From: Candidatus Peregrinibacteria bacterium
GTDB taxonomy: Bacteria; Patescibacteriota; Gracilibacteria; CAIRYL01
DNA length: 44,384 nucleotides
Direction: 5' to 3'
Assembly (NCBI GenBank): GCA_016220175.1
Contig: JACRHZ010000069.1
Location: 1-44,384 of the forward strand
Of this stretch, positions 33,733 through 41,736 are shown in pieces. Below the pieces are notes generated by a model. It was not told the DNA's origin and did not search any database. It saw only the letters and a program-made list of their open reading frames with translations. Position 1 is the first letter of the stretch. Each line of letters begins with the position of its first letter. The position numbers and the translations under genes are program-made.

Positions 33733-35415
33733 TTAGTACACTTCTTTCAAATAACACTCCTCACAATACACCATCTCCGGTCTTTCCGGTGCGTACGTCG
33801 TCTCCATTTCTTTCTGGCATTTCGTACAATTTCGATTCCATAGCTTTCTCGGATTTCTGAGCGCCATTCGGTGTTTATATCGAACATCAGGATGAAAATG
33901 CGGAATGGGTAAATTCATTTTTCGATAGAATTCGAGTTCCGCTTTTTGGATTTTAAATGGTTTTTCGGATTCTTCACAAATGATCGCCCAATTCAAAATG
34001 TCATCGGGAATTTCTGAAATATGACATGGAAGTTTCGATGCGGGGATTTTTTTCTTCACGCCAGAAAAATCTGGTATTTCTTCCTCTCTCCACAGCCAAT
34101 TTTTTTGAGTAACTTCTTCTTTTGATAACGGAAAATGCTGCTGAGCAATGGTTTCATTGTAGGCAAATGGCGAAAGAGATACGGGGAAGAACTCTCCAAA
34201 TTCGCCGATTTTTTTCATATGATCTATGATTCTGGGAACGAGATTTTCATATTCTTCTTTTGAATATTGTGTATTCAAAATACAGTATCTTTTATTTTTG
34301 AGTCCAACGCATCCGAAACAATTTTGAGAAGCATGACATTCATACGAATACAGAATATTTGATGATGACGTCCATGCTCCTTGGGTAAAAATGGTGTTAT
34401 AACTCCTATATCCAACACTGATCGAATCGTACGCAAGTTCATTTTCTGTCGTATTCGTCACATCCAAAAGATCTTTTACATTGAATCCAGCGTAAGTGAA
34501 TCTACAGTCTTCACTTGAAACGCAATCGAAACTTTCTGTACAATTTTTACAAGAAACCAAGTAATCTCCAATGCAACTTTCTGAGTTTAAATTATGACTC
34601 GCTCTTTGAATTTGGCTCAATTTGAATTCTGCAAATTCGGCATCAGTCCCCTTTCTGTCTTCGAAAAGACGCTGAAGAAATTCTTCTTTTCGCTTCTGAT
34701 ATTCCTCTTTTGAATATTTTACATTTTTGATGCAATAGCTCTTTTGCACCAGATTGGAACACATGATGCAGTCATTACACCCCTGACAATTGGCGAGATA
34801 AAATGAATCGGAACAGTTTCTGAGGCTTTGGGAAAAAAACACCTGATATGAATTTTCTATATTCACGCAGTCATAACAAAAATGGCAATCGGAAACCTCT
34901 GTTCCATCAAAACAAAAACTCGAACGAATGATGTGTTCTGAATACATCGAATCCTCATTATATTCTCCGGCAAAAACAAGATAACAATTTTTATTGAATG
35001 CGGAGAGATGAACATATTCACTATTTTCATTGGAGAAAGCAGAGAGGTTCATTCGGGGAACGTCAAAAATCAATTCTTTCATCTGATCGAAAAATGAACG
35101 AGAAAAATCAAAATTTCTTCCGTAGCTCAGCGCATCCCATTCCTCACTCCACCAGATTTCATGCGCATACACCTTCATTGGATTTTCTGGATGATAAATG
35201 GAGACAATCGGCTTTCCGGAAAAATCACATTTTCTTCGAAATAAACTGCGTTCATTGCGAAATGCGAGTCTTCGTTGCTGCCGACAATCCGGACAAAATG
35301 TTGGAGATGGAATCAAATATTTCTTTCCTCCAAAAACTGGCGAAATATTTTCGAGGAATTTTTCATCTTCCGGGGAAACCTGAAATGATGCCGAACAATT
35401 GACACATTTTTTCAT
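33733..35415 (-). CDS. CR7: multi-zinc-ribbon Cys-rich paralogue, first gene of the array
   Basis: 560 residues, long-linker form with SPVFGGKKYLIPSP (C4/C7 in MKKCVNC). Caps are CIMCSNLVQKSYC and CFGCVGLKNKRYC. The middle contains NCSDSFYLANCQGCNDC and SCKNCTESFDC. The C-terminal ribbon has small changes (NCTKCQKEMETTY, PEMVYCEEC). It is the first paralogue in the direction of transcription, so the array promoter may lie in 35416-35583, but I see no convincing -35/-10 pair there. Confidence 0.87.
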   Translation of the reverse strand: MKKCVNCSASFQVSPEDEKFLENISPVFGGKKYLIPSPTFCPDCRQQRRLAFRNERSLFRRKCDFSGKPIVSIYHPENPMKVYAHEIWWSEEWDALSYGRNFDFSRSFFDQMKELIFDVPRMNLSAFSNENSEYVHLSAFNKNCYLVFAGEYNEDSMYSEHIIRSSFCFDGTEVSDCHFCYDCVNIENSYQVFFSQSLRNCSDSFYLANCQGCNDCIMCSNLVQKSYCIKNVKYSKEEYQKRKEEFLQRLFEDRKGTDAEFAEFKLSQIQRASHNLNSESCIGDYLVSCKNCTESFDCVSSEDCRFTYAGFNVKDLLDVTNTTENELAYDSISVGYRSYNTIFTQGAWTSSSNILYSYECHASQNCFGCVGLKNKRYCILNTQYSKEEYENLVPRIIDHMKKIGEFGEFFPVSLSPFAYNETIAQQHFPLSKEEVTQKNWLWREEEIPDFSGVKKKIPASKLPCHISEIPDDILNWAIICEESEKPFKIQKAELEFYRKMNLPIPHFHPDVRYKHRMALRNPRKLWNRNCTKCQKEMETTYAPERPEMVYCEECYLKEVY

Positions 35416-35491
35416 TCTGATTTTTTGAGAGGCTGAAAGATGTGTTGGTGGAAATTTGGAGAAGACGGCAAAAATGTAGAATATAGAAGGA

Positions 35492-35559
35492 AAAATGTAA
35501 AAATAAATCTTAAATCCTAATTTTTAAACATTACTATTTAGAACTTATTTTTACATTTT
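35492..35559. repeat. AT-rich 15-bp inverted repeat between TPR gene and CR7
   Basis: AAAATGTAAAAATAA (35492-35506) is the exact reverse complement of 35545-35559, with a 38-nt loop. It is followed by short ACATTT repeats up to 35579. It may end the TPR transcript or separate it from the array. Confidence 0.6.
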
Positions 35560-35583
35560 ACATTTCGCATTTTACATTGTTCC

Positions 35584-37038
35584 CTACTTCAGCAGCGCAT
35601 TATACTTCTCCACCGCTTTTTCTCCAATCGCACTCAGTGGATCCGCTTTATACACGTATTCATACAGATCGAGGGCTTCCTCAAGCCGTCCTTGTTTTTC
35701 TCTCAAAATTCCCATATTGAGTTTTGCAGGTACAAAGTTGGCATCAAGAGCAAGAGATTTTTGGAGATCTTTTTCCGAAAGTTCTAAATTCCCATTTTCA
35801 AGATACGCCCATCCTCGTAAATTGAAGGACATCGGATCAGTCGGATGACTCTCTATAGCGAGATTTCCGAGGAGAATTCCCATTTCCGGTTTTTGTAAAA
35901 AAGTGAGAACAATATTCATCGGGCGAACGAATTCTTCCTCTGTTCCTCCAAATTTTTTAAGCATATCCTCATATTCCTGAAAAGCGAGTTCGTAATTTCC
36001 CTGAAGATAATAAATGTCTGCAATTTCGCTCATCACTTCTTGAGGAGGCTCGAATCCATTTTTGAGCGCTCGGTCAAAAAAACTGAGTGCGCGATCATAA
36101 TCTCGTAATTTTTTGTACGCAATTCCCAGAAAATACGATGCAAACGTATTTGCGGGATCAATTTCATATGCCTGCTCGAAAGCATTTTGTGCAAACTCAG
36201 GTCTTCGGAGCGCAAGATAAGAATATCCATTCACGATCCACGCATCTCTATATCCCGGATTTTCTACGAGTACTTTTTTTGAGAGCGCAAGCGAGAGCTC
36301 AAATTGCTCGACTTCATTGAGCGCTTTGGCGAGCAAAACATCACGATGAAGTGGGCTCCCATCGGGAAAGAGCGAAAATTCCTTAAACGCCGCGAGAAGA
36401 ATATCGCTTCTGGTTTTGTATTTGGAAGCATCTGTCGTTTTTTGAATCATGTTTTCCGCCTCATCGTATTTTCCATCATAGAGAGCGATAAGGCCGAGAA
36501 AGAAATTCCGTTCAGAAGAATTCTCTGGAAGTGTGAGGAACGTTTCTCTCGCCTTTTCTACTTTCGCCTGCTGCAGGTAGAGATCGCCGAGAAGAACTAT
36601 AAATTCTGAATCATTTGCAAAGTTTCCCTTGAGAGCTTTCTCTGCAGTAGTTTCGGCTGCAGCGAAATCTTTAATTTGTACTTGAAGTTTAATGAGCATC
36701 ACAAAAGCTTCTTTGTGTTTTGAATTTTTTTCGATAAGAATTCCGAGATCGTTTTCTGCAAGGGAGAGAGCTCCGTGAGAATAAAATTGTTGAGCTCTTT
36801 CAAAAAGCTTCACTTCGTCGTCAGGAGTTTCTTCCAAAAATCGTTCTTCTGCGGTTTTTGGAGAATTTTCTTTTTCTGTATTTTCAGAATTCGGATCGAC
36901 ATTTTCAGAAGTATTTGAATAATAAGAGGAGAAATCTAAAATTCCGCCCTGAAACCACTGCGGGAAAAAAAATCGTGCAGTGCCCACAAGAAAAAACGCG
37001 AGGGCAAATGCGAAGAATACACTGGCAAATCGGTTCAT
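35584..37038 (-). CDS. Membrane-anchored TPR protein
   Basis: 484 residues. An N-terminal hydrophobic segment (FASVFFAFALAFFLVGTARFFF) serves as membrane anchor, and a Ser/Asn/Glu-rich linker leads into about ten tetratricopeptide repeats from residue ~75 to the end (for example FASYFLGIAYKKLRDYDRAL, NLRGWAYLENGNLELSEKDL, NMGILREKQGRLEEALDLYE). TPR arrays bind partner proteins, so a scaffold role at the envelope is likely, with no partner identified. The ATG is preceded by a GGAATTAG repeat rather than a Shine-Dalgarno. Confidence 0.85.
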   Translation of the reverse strand: MNRFASVFFAFALAFFLVGTARFFFPQWFQGGILDFSSYYSNTSENVDPNSENTEKENSPKTAEERFLEETPDDEVKLFERAQQFYSHGALSLAENDLGILIEKNSKHKEAFVMLIKLQVQIKDFAAAETTAEKALKGNFANDSEFIVLLGDLYLQQAKVEKARETFLTLPENSSERNFFLGLIALYDGKYDEAENMIQKTTDASKYKTRSDILLAAFKEFSLFPDGSPLHRDVLLAKALNEVEQFELSLALSKKVLVENPGYRDAWIVNGYSYLALRRPEFAQNAFEQAYEIDPANTFASYFLGIAYKKLRDYDRALSFFDRALKNGFEPPQEVMSEIADIYYLQGNYELAFQEYEDMLKKFGGTEEEFVRPMNIVLTFLQKPEMGILLGNLAIESHPTDPMSFNLRGWAYLENGNLELSEKDLQKSLALDANFVPAKLNMGILREKQGRLEEALDLYEYVYKADPLSAIGEKAVEKYNALLK

Positions 37039-37041
37039 AGG

Positions 37042-37086
37042 AAAGGAATTAGGAATCAGGAATTAGGAATTAGGAATTAGGTTAGG
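37042..37086. repeat. GGAATTAG short tandem repeat
   Basis: About five imperfect 7-8-bp units reading GGAATTAG or GGAATCAG lie immediately upstream of the TPR gene start. The same unit recurs at 44219-44249 upstream of the DUF4139 gene. Confidence 0.7.
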
Positions 37087-37154
37087 AATGACGAATGAAG
37101 AACGACGAGAAACACAAAGACATTCTGACAAAAAAAGCACAAAACACAAAGCAC

Positions 37155-37221
37155 AAAGTACAAAGCACAAAATACAAAACTTTTTCTTTTTTTGTACTTT
37201 GTATTTTGTACTTTGTACTTT
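37155..37221. repeat. Imperfect 23-bp inverted repeat made of ACAAAGT-like units
   Basis: 37155-37177 and 37199-37221 are inverted copies with one mismatch, separated by 21 nt rich in T. Both arms consist of short ACAAAGC, ACAAAGT and ACAAAAT units that begin around 37112. The right arm overlaps the predicted glycyl-tRNA synthetase promoter. Confidence 0.7.
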
Positions 37222-37226
37222 ACAAT
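37198..37226 (+). promoter_or_regulatory. Possible promoter of the glycyl-tRNA synthetase gene
   Basis: TTTGTA (37198-37203), a 17-bp spacer and TACAAT (37221-37226) lie 23 bp before the ATG. The -35 lies inside the right arm of the inverted repeat, so folding could affect use. Confidence 0.45.
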
Positions 37227-37249
37227 ACAGCCAATTTTGACACTTCCCC

Positions 37250-38791
37250 ATGCCCGACCAGAAAGTTTCTATGGACGAACTCACCGCTCTCTGCAAAAGC
37301 AGAGGATTTATTTTCCCCGGGTCTGAAATTTACGGAGGACTTGCGAATTCGTGGGATTACGGTCCCCTTGGCGTCGAACTCGCGAATAACATCAAAAAAG
37401 CATTTTGGGAGTTTTTTGTGTATGGACGCGAAGATATTGTCGGAATTGATGCGGCGATTCTTATGAATCCAAAAGTGTGGGAAGCGAGTGGGCATGTGGG
37501 AAGTTTTTCTGATCCGCTTATTGATTGCAAAAAATGTAAAACACGGCATCGAGCGGACAAATTGCTCTTTGAATGGGTAAAAGCGCATCTGAATGATCTT
37601 TTGAACGACAAGACTCCGACGACAATGAGTACAACGGAGGCAAAATTTTTGATGCAAAATTTGGTGGATTTCAAGAAAGGAGAGGCAAAATCTCTCGATG
37701 GCGTGAATTTGAGCATCCTCTACAAAGCAATTAAGGATATGGGCGTAGAATGTCCCGATTGCAGTGCGAAAGATTTCTCTGAAGCGAGAAATTTTAATCT
37801 CATGTTTAAAACAAAACAGGGAGTGATTGAAGATGAAGGCGCGGATATTTATCTTCGGCCCGAAACCGCGCAGGGAATTTTTGTGAATTTTGTGAATGTG
37901 CAGCGTACGACGCGAAAAAAACTTCCGTTTGGAATCGCACAAATCGGAAAGGCATTCCGAAATGAAATTACACCAGGGAATTTTATTTTCCGAACGAGAG
38001 AATTTGAACAAATGGAAATCGAATATTTTTTCGATCCAGAAAAAGACGATTGGCGAAATGTGTGGGAAGGATGGAAAAGTTCGGTGGTTGAATTTGTCAC
38101 GAAAACTCTCGGAATTAATTCCGAGAATGTGAGAATGCACGATCACAGCAAAGAAGAGCTTTCGCACTATTCCAAAGGAACGACTGACATTGAATACAAT
38201 TTTCCGTTTGGATGGAGCGAACTTTGCGCCGCTGGAGCGTACAGAACGGCGTATGATCTGACGCAGCACCAAAATTTTTCTGGGGAAAATATGGAATATC
38301 GCGATGAAGAAAGTGGTCGAAAATTTATTCCACATGTCATCGAACCGAGCATTGGAGTTGGTCGTCCACTTTTAGCGATTCTGCTGGACGCGTATACAAG
38401 AGAAAAAGTTGCAAGTGACAAGTTGCAAGCGGAAGGAGATTCTGCCAAGGTTGATTCTCAAGAAGAACGCGTGGTAATGAAATTTTTGCCAAGAATTGCT
38501 CCGGTAAAAGTTGCGGTTTTTCCGCTTATGAAAAAAGATGGACTTCCTGAAAAAGCGAGAGAAGTAATTCAGCAACTGAGATCACTTGGAAATGTGGAAT
38601 ATGATGAAACCGGATCGGTGGGAAAACGCTATCGAAGACATGATGAAATTGGAACGCCAGCGTGCGTGACGATTGATTACGACAGCTTGAAAGATGAATC
38701 TGTGACGGTGCGAGATCGAGATTCGATGCAGCAGGAAAGGGTGAAGATTTCTGAACTTTTGGAGTTTTTGAGGGAGAGATATTGTTTATAA
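37250..38791 (+). CDS. glyS: Glycyl-tRNA synthetase (single-chain class II type)
   Basis: 513 residues; charges tRNA-Gly with glycine. It is the alpha2-type enzyme also found in Firmicutes, archaea and eukaryotes, not the alpha2-beta2 form. It opens with SRGFIFPGSEIYGGLANSWDYGPLG; then come a zinc-type pair CKKC (~93-96) and CPDC (~169-172), the active-site RPETAQGIFVNF, motif 2 FRNEITPGNFIFRTREFEQ and motif 3 IEPSIGVGRPLLAILLDAY. The motif 3 region reads VGRP rather than the more common VDR, but the essential arginine is present. The anticodon-binding domain is the C-terminal ~100 residues. The stop is TAA 38789-38791. Confidence 0.95.
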   Translation: MPDQKVSMDELTALCKSRGFIFPGSEIYGGLANSWDYGPLGVELANNIKKAFWEFFVYGREDIVGIDAAILMNPKVWEASGHVGSFSDPLIDCKKCKTRHRADKLLFEWVKAHLNDLLNDKTPTTMSTTEAKFLMQNLVDFKKGEAKSLDGVNLSILYKAIKDMGVECPDCSAKDFSEARNFNLMFKTKQGVIEDEGADIYLRPETAQGIFVNFVNVQRTTRKKLPFGIAQIGKAFRNEITPGNFIFRTREFEQMEIEYFFDPEKDDWRNVWEGWKSSVVEFVTKTLGINSENVRMHDHSKEELSHYSKGTTDIEYNFPFGWSELCAAGAYRTAYDLTQHQNFSGENMEYRDEESGRKFIPHVIEPSIGVGRPLLAILLDAYTREKVASDKLQAEGDSAKVDSQEERVVMKFLPRIAPVKVAVFPLMKKDGLPEKAREVIQQLRSLGNVEYDETGSVGKRYRRHDEIGTPACVTIDYDSLKDESVTVRDRDSMQQERVKISELLEFLRERYCL

Positions 38792-38796
38792 CAAAT

Positions 38797-39486
38797 ATGA
38801 AACAGCATAAATGTTACGCCAATTGTATTGGGGAATGTAGTGATAAAATGTCACAAGAGCATTATATATCCGAAAAGATTCTAAATTTACTAATGGGAGA
38901 ACTATGTTATGTTACAGGGATGCCTTGGCAAAAAGAGAAAAAATTTTTGGCGAAGAAAGCTCTTACTGCAAATGTTTTGTGCGTGAAACATAATAATCAG
39001 CTATCCAAACTAGACAATGCTGGTGGTAGTTTTTTTGAAACGATATACACTTGTACTAGAGGAGGAATACAAGGAAGCATATCCACAGAGCATTTAAAAT
39101 TTGAACATAACGGGCGAGATATTCAAAAATGGATGCTAAAACTTGCGTGCGGAGCAATAGCATCTGGCATTTGGGGAGGTCATCATAGAAATGTTCCTTA
39201 TGAATGGGTAAAGATACTATTCGATTTTAAAAAATGGCCACCATTTTTTAATCTTTCATATATTCATCAAAGAATCACATATACCGTTCCGGAAAAAGAT
39301 CATATGAAAATTGATTTTATACGTGACCTCTCCAATGAAAATTTATGGGGTGTATCTCTAGTTTTTATGCCTTTAGAAATAACATTATTTTTTAACGACA
39401 CAATAGATAATCCAGAAAATAGACATCCGAAAGTTATTGGATTTGAAAATGAGAAAAAAAAGTTAGAAATAAAAATCAAATGGTAG
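38797..39486 (+). CDS. HNH-endonuclease-like protein
   Basis: 229 residues from ATG 38797, 5 bp after glyS. The N-terminal ~85 residues have a cysteine/histidine pattern like distant HNH nucleases: CYANCIGEC, SQEHYISEKIL with the candidate His, then LCVKHNNQLSKLD with a Cys-x2-His-Asn. The remaining ~145 residues are not recognised. The gene is more AT-rich than glyS and uses more A/T-ending codons, which suggests transfer. The close spacing may make it a passenger of the glyS transcript. The nuclease call is tentative because the full motif is not certain. Confidence 0.5.
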   Translation: MKQHKCYANCIGECSDKMSQEHYISEKILNLLMGELCYVTGMPWQKEKKFLAKKALTANVLCVKHNNQLSKLDNAGGSFFETIYTCTRGGIQGSISTEHLKFEHNGRDIQKWMLKLACGAIASGIWGGHHRNVPYEWVKILFDFKKWPPFFNLSYIHQRITYTVPEKDHMKIDFIRDLSNENLWGVSLVFMPLEITLFFNDTIDNPENRHPKVIGFENEKKKLEIKIKW

Positions 39487-39520
39487 GTCCCTTTTAGCGG
39501 GAGCTGCCCCTCCGCTAATT

Positions 39521-39548
39521 CAGGAGCACGTTTGTAAACGTGCTCCTG
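39521..39548. repeat. 13-bp-stem hairpin between the HNH-like and sigma-like genes
   Basis: CAGGAGCACGTTT and AAACGTGCTCCTG are exact inverted copies with a 2-nt gap. Weaker hairpins flank it (around 39496-39516 and 39555-39600). It may end the glyS/HNH transcript, but no U tract follows. Confidence 0.6.
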
Positions 39549-39606
39549 TTCGGAGATGAATAAGCATCGTAGTCCTCTGCGAGAGACTCCGATGAAGGAC
39601 AAGAAC

Positions 39607-39634
39607 TTGATAAAAAAATCAGACATGCTATAAT
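39607..39634 (+). promoter_or_regulatory. Promoter of the ECF-like sigma factor gene (leaderless)
   Basis: TTGATA (39607-39612), a 16-bp spacer and TATAAT (39629-39634), then only six bases before the ATG at 39641. Transcription should start at the A of the start codon. Confidence 0.7.
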
Positions 39635-39640
39635 GCCCTC

Positions 39641-40414
39641 ATGAGTACAGATACCCCTACCTCTGGGCCGTTAGATAGCGATGATCAAAAAGACTTCGAT
39701 CTTGTGAAAAGATTCGTTGAAGATCCACTAAAACTTACACCAGAAGAAGACCGTAGAGCTCAGGTATTAGCATTTACACCTGACTCGGAATTTTCTGAGT
39801 ACTATGAAAAGCTTATGAAGCAAAAGCGAGAGCAAGAACGAAGACCTGGAGTGTTTGCGGCTGCAAAAGATAGAATACGAGGAGATCTAGAGCGAGATCT
39901 CAGGCAAACACTAGGGATTAATCAAATAAACCCATCAATCATTGACGAATTTTTAAGAACAATAGAACAAATATTTTCAGAAGAAATGAAGAAGGTGGCA
40001 GAACAGAAAAAAGCAGGATCACAGAGAACATCAAATTATGAGATGTTCACTAAAGCATGCACCCAAACTGGAGCTAACCCGGATGATCCCTACTTCCTGA
40101 CTATTGCAGCAAGATTATTGCGGTATTATCTCGCAGAATATGCGAAGAGATTGAACAAAGAATCTCCACTTCCAGATGCAGAATATAAAGCTTTGCGCCC
40201 AGATGATATAAGAAGATCTTCTGAGCTTAGTGCAGCCACAGATGAGATGTCTGAGCACTATCCCGATATGACGAAAATTGTTGATCTCAAATATTTCTTC
40301 CAATTATCTTCAAAAAAAATAGCAGAAGCTCTCGAACTTTCTGAGCAGGAAATCGAAAGAAAATGGACGTTTGCAAGAGCTTACTTATTGAGCAAACTAC
40401 AAAATAAGAGTTGA
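39641..40414 (+). CDS. Divergent ECF-like sigma factor
   Basis: 257 residues. The last ~50 residues, TKIVDLKYFFQLSSKKIAEA then EIERKWTFARAYLLSKL, match the region 4 helix-turn-helix of ECF-like sigma factors (Sigma70_ECF), where VxLRFFxGLSxxEIA and VxRxWxxARAWL are typical. The segment PYFLTIAARLLRYYLAEYAK (residues ~150-169) resembles their region 2 core, FxxxAARLMRRILVDHAR. The N-terminal ~120 residues are charged, helical and not recognised. It would direct RNA polymerase to a set of promoters, here unknown. No anti-sigma factor is adjacent. Codon use (many AGA) differs from the neighbours. Confidence 0.65.
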   Translation: MSTDTPTSGPLDSDDQKDFDLVKRFVEDPLKLTPEEDRRAQVLAFTPDSEFSEYYEKLMKQKREQERRPGVFAAAKDRIRGDLERDLRQTLGINQINPSIIDEFLRTIEQIFSEEMKKVAEQKKAGSQRTSNYEMFTKACTQTGANPDDPYFLTIAARLLRYYLAEYAKRLNKESPLPDAEYKALRPDDIRRSSELSAATDEMSEHYPDMTKIVDLKYFFQLSSKKIAEALELSEQEIERKWTFARAYLLSKLQNKS

Positions 40415-40439
40415 ACCCTCAAAAGAGGGCGACCCAAAG

Positions 40440-40466
40440 GTCACCCGAAGACGGGTGACTCTTGTT
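40440..40466 (+). terminator. Terminator-like hairpin after the sigma factor gene
   Basis: GTCACCCG-AAGA-CGGGTGAC (40440-40459, 8-bp stem) is followed by TCTTGTT. Two smaller stems (CCCTC/GAGGG and GACC/GGTC) lie between it and the stop codon. Confidence 0.6.
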
Positions 40467-40533
40467 AAATTTGGAATTTATATCACAAAACATATTTTGA
40501 ATTTCGGACAAAAATGGTATTATTTTCGATGAA

Positions 40534-40902
40534 ATGAAGTTTAAAGAAATTCTCAAAATCACTGGTGCTCCGATCATACTCGCCTCACTCTGCTGCCTTT
40601 CCCCCGTGCTCCTCGTTCTGCTCGGAGTGAGCACAGTTTCTTTTGCTTCTTCACTTGCAGATACACTTTATGGCGAATACAAATGGATTTTCCGAGGTAT
40701 TGGAATTCTTTTTCTCCTCATTTTTCTCATTTCCTATTTTTGGAAAAAAGAAAAAATTTGCAATTTGAGCGAAGCGATTCGCAAAAGAAATGTCATTTTG
40801 AACACCATTCTCATAACTGGAATTCTTGGAGTTGTCGGATATATTTTCTTTTTGTACGTCGTGGTACATTACACTGGAGTATGGCTTGATCTTTGGAAAT
40901 AA
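40534..40902 (+). CDS. Small membrane protein resembling MerT-type transporters
   Basis: 122 residues with three hydrophobic segments (about 12-40, 53-68 and 90-112). The first contains CCLSPVLLVLLGVS, close to the metal-binding CC segment of the mercuric ion transporter MerT (a Cys-Cys pair followed by x-x-P and LLG). The other MerT cysteines are not clearly present, apart from one in KKEKICNL. A heavy-metal or other membrane transport role is possible, with low certainty; no merR, merA or merP gene is nearby. A TATTAT box at 40518-40523 leaves a leader of only a few bases. Confidence 0.5.
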   Translation: MKFKEILKITGAPIILASLCCLSPVLLVLLGVSTVSFASSLADTLYGEYKWIFRGIGILFLLIFLISYFWKKEKICNLSEAIRKRNVILNTILITGILGVVGYIFFLYVVVHYTGVWLDLWK

Positions 40903-40987
40903 GATTCCCGATTTCTGCCCGTGAGAAAAAATATCATATTTTCAAAAAATGATGGTATACTCTTTTACGTATATATTTTCCCTTCCT

Positions 40988-41674
40988 ATGAAAAAATTTC
41001 TTCCCCCATTTCTCCTCGGAATGCTCCTCGTGGCAATTCCTACCGTCTACGCTGTTTCAAAAGGTTTTATTGATGTTCGTAGTGATGACTGGTTTCAGGA
41101 ATCCGTTCTAAATCTTTCCGAAAAAGGAATTATCAAGGGATATAACGATGGATCTTTTGGTCCAGCGAATCCTGTAAGTCGTGCGGAACTTGCAGTGATG
41201 CTTGATCGCATGATGACATATGTTGACGAAAAAATTGCGAGCGTTCCCATTAATGTGAAAGAATCACAAACTCCACCTCCTAAAAATACAGTAGAAGTTC
41301 AGGAGAACATCCCAAATACTGAGACTCTTCATCCTGTTACCGTTAAAGAAAATTCAGTGACGCTGAGTGGTGAAACACTTAACTTTATTGTTGAGTATAT
41401 CGCGTGTTCCAGTTTGGACATCAAAATTTTATGGGATGGAACCTTTATAGACTCTGTTCCCGTAGGAGCGAATCTTTATATTACGCCACCCAAAAAATCA
41501 GAAAAAACATGCACAACGGGAAGATCTCAGGCGTTTGAGTTTGATCTCACACCTCTCAGAGATGCATATGTGAATGCGTATAAGAAATCTGAAGGAACCC
41601 TCGAAATCAACGTTCTCGATACGGTGGGAAATAAGCGCTCTGCAGAATACGTATTTTCCCTCGCAACAATTTAG
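40988..41674 (+). CDS. Secreted protein with N-terminal SLH domain
   Basis: 228 residues. A signal peptide (MKKFLPPFLLGMLLVAIPTVYA) is followed by one SLH repeat (FIDVRSDDWFQESV, GIIKGYNDGSFGPANPVSRAELAVML), a Pro-rich linker, and a C-terminal ~110-residue beta-rich domain that I do not recognise (ITPPKKSEKTCTTGR, LEINVLDTVGNKRS). It should sit at the S-layer. ATG 40988 is chosen because it begins the signal peptide; a longer frame adds 13 residues. A TATACT box lies at 40956-40961. Confidence 0.8.
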   Translation: MKKFLPPFLLGMLLVAIPTVYAVSKGFIDVRSDDWFQESVLNLSEKGIIKGYNDGSFGPANPVSRAELAVMLDRMMTYVDEKIASVPINVKESQTPPPKNTVEVQENIPNTETLHPVTVKENSVTLSGETLNFIVEYIACSSLDIKILWDGTFIDSVPVGANLYITPPKKSEKTCTTGRSQAFEFDLTPLRDAYVNAYKKSEGTLEINVLDTVGNKRSAEYVFSLATI

Positions 41675-41736
41675 TTGCCATAAAACTCTTGCGATGAATT
41701 CATATCCTCGGATTTGATACATCCATCGAATTTTTC

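Larger units (their letters stand above)
20074..35415 (-). repeat. Array of seven paralogous Cys-rich protein genes interleaved with toxin-antitoxin modules
   Basis: Seven same-strand genes CR1-CR7 (552-560 codons each) share one plan. An N-terminal split zinc ribbon CxxC/CPxC is followed by a constant block ending YGRDFDFSRPFFEQF. A cysteine-studded repetitive middle comes in two halves, each capped by FGCxxLxxKxYxxxN and SKEEY. The C-terminal ~190 residues are strongly conserved and end in a second zinc ribbon (NCAKC to YCEEC). The spaces between genes hold an AAA-DUF4143 ATPase, MntA/HepT, an RHH-like/RelE-like pair and a Phd/PemK-like pair. The function is unknown. Confidence 0.9.

Noticed and set aside
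20074-35415. CaiB/BaiF CoA-transferase identity for the Cys-rich proteins
   Set aside because: I recall this label on related database entries, but the sequences have zinc-ribbon cysteines and no CoA-transferase motif.
20074-35415. CRISPR array or Cas genes
   Set aside because: The repeats are gene-sized or isolated hairpins; there is no regular short-repeat/spacer pattern and no Cas motif.
37220-38335. 371-codon minus-strand ORF opposite glyS
   Set aside because: It is antisense to a clear synthetase, has no domain match and is rich in His, Phe and Arg, as expected of a shadow frame.
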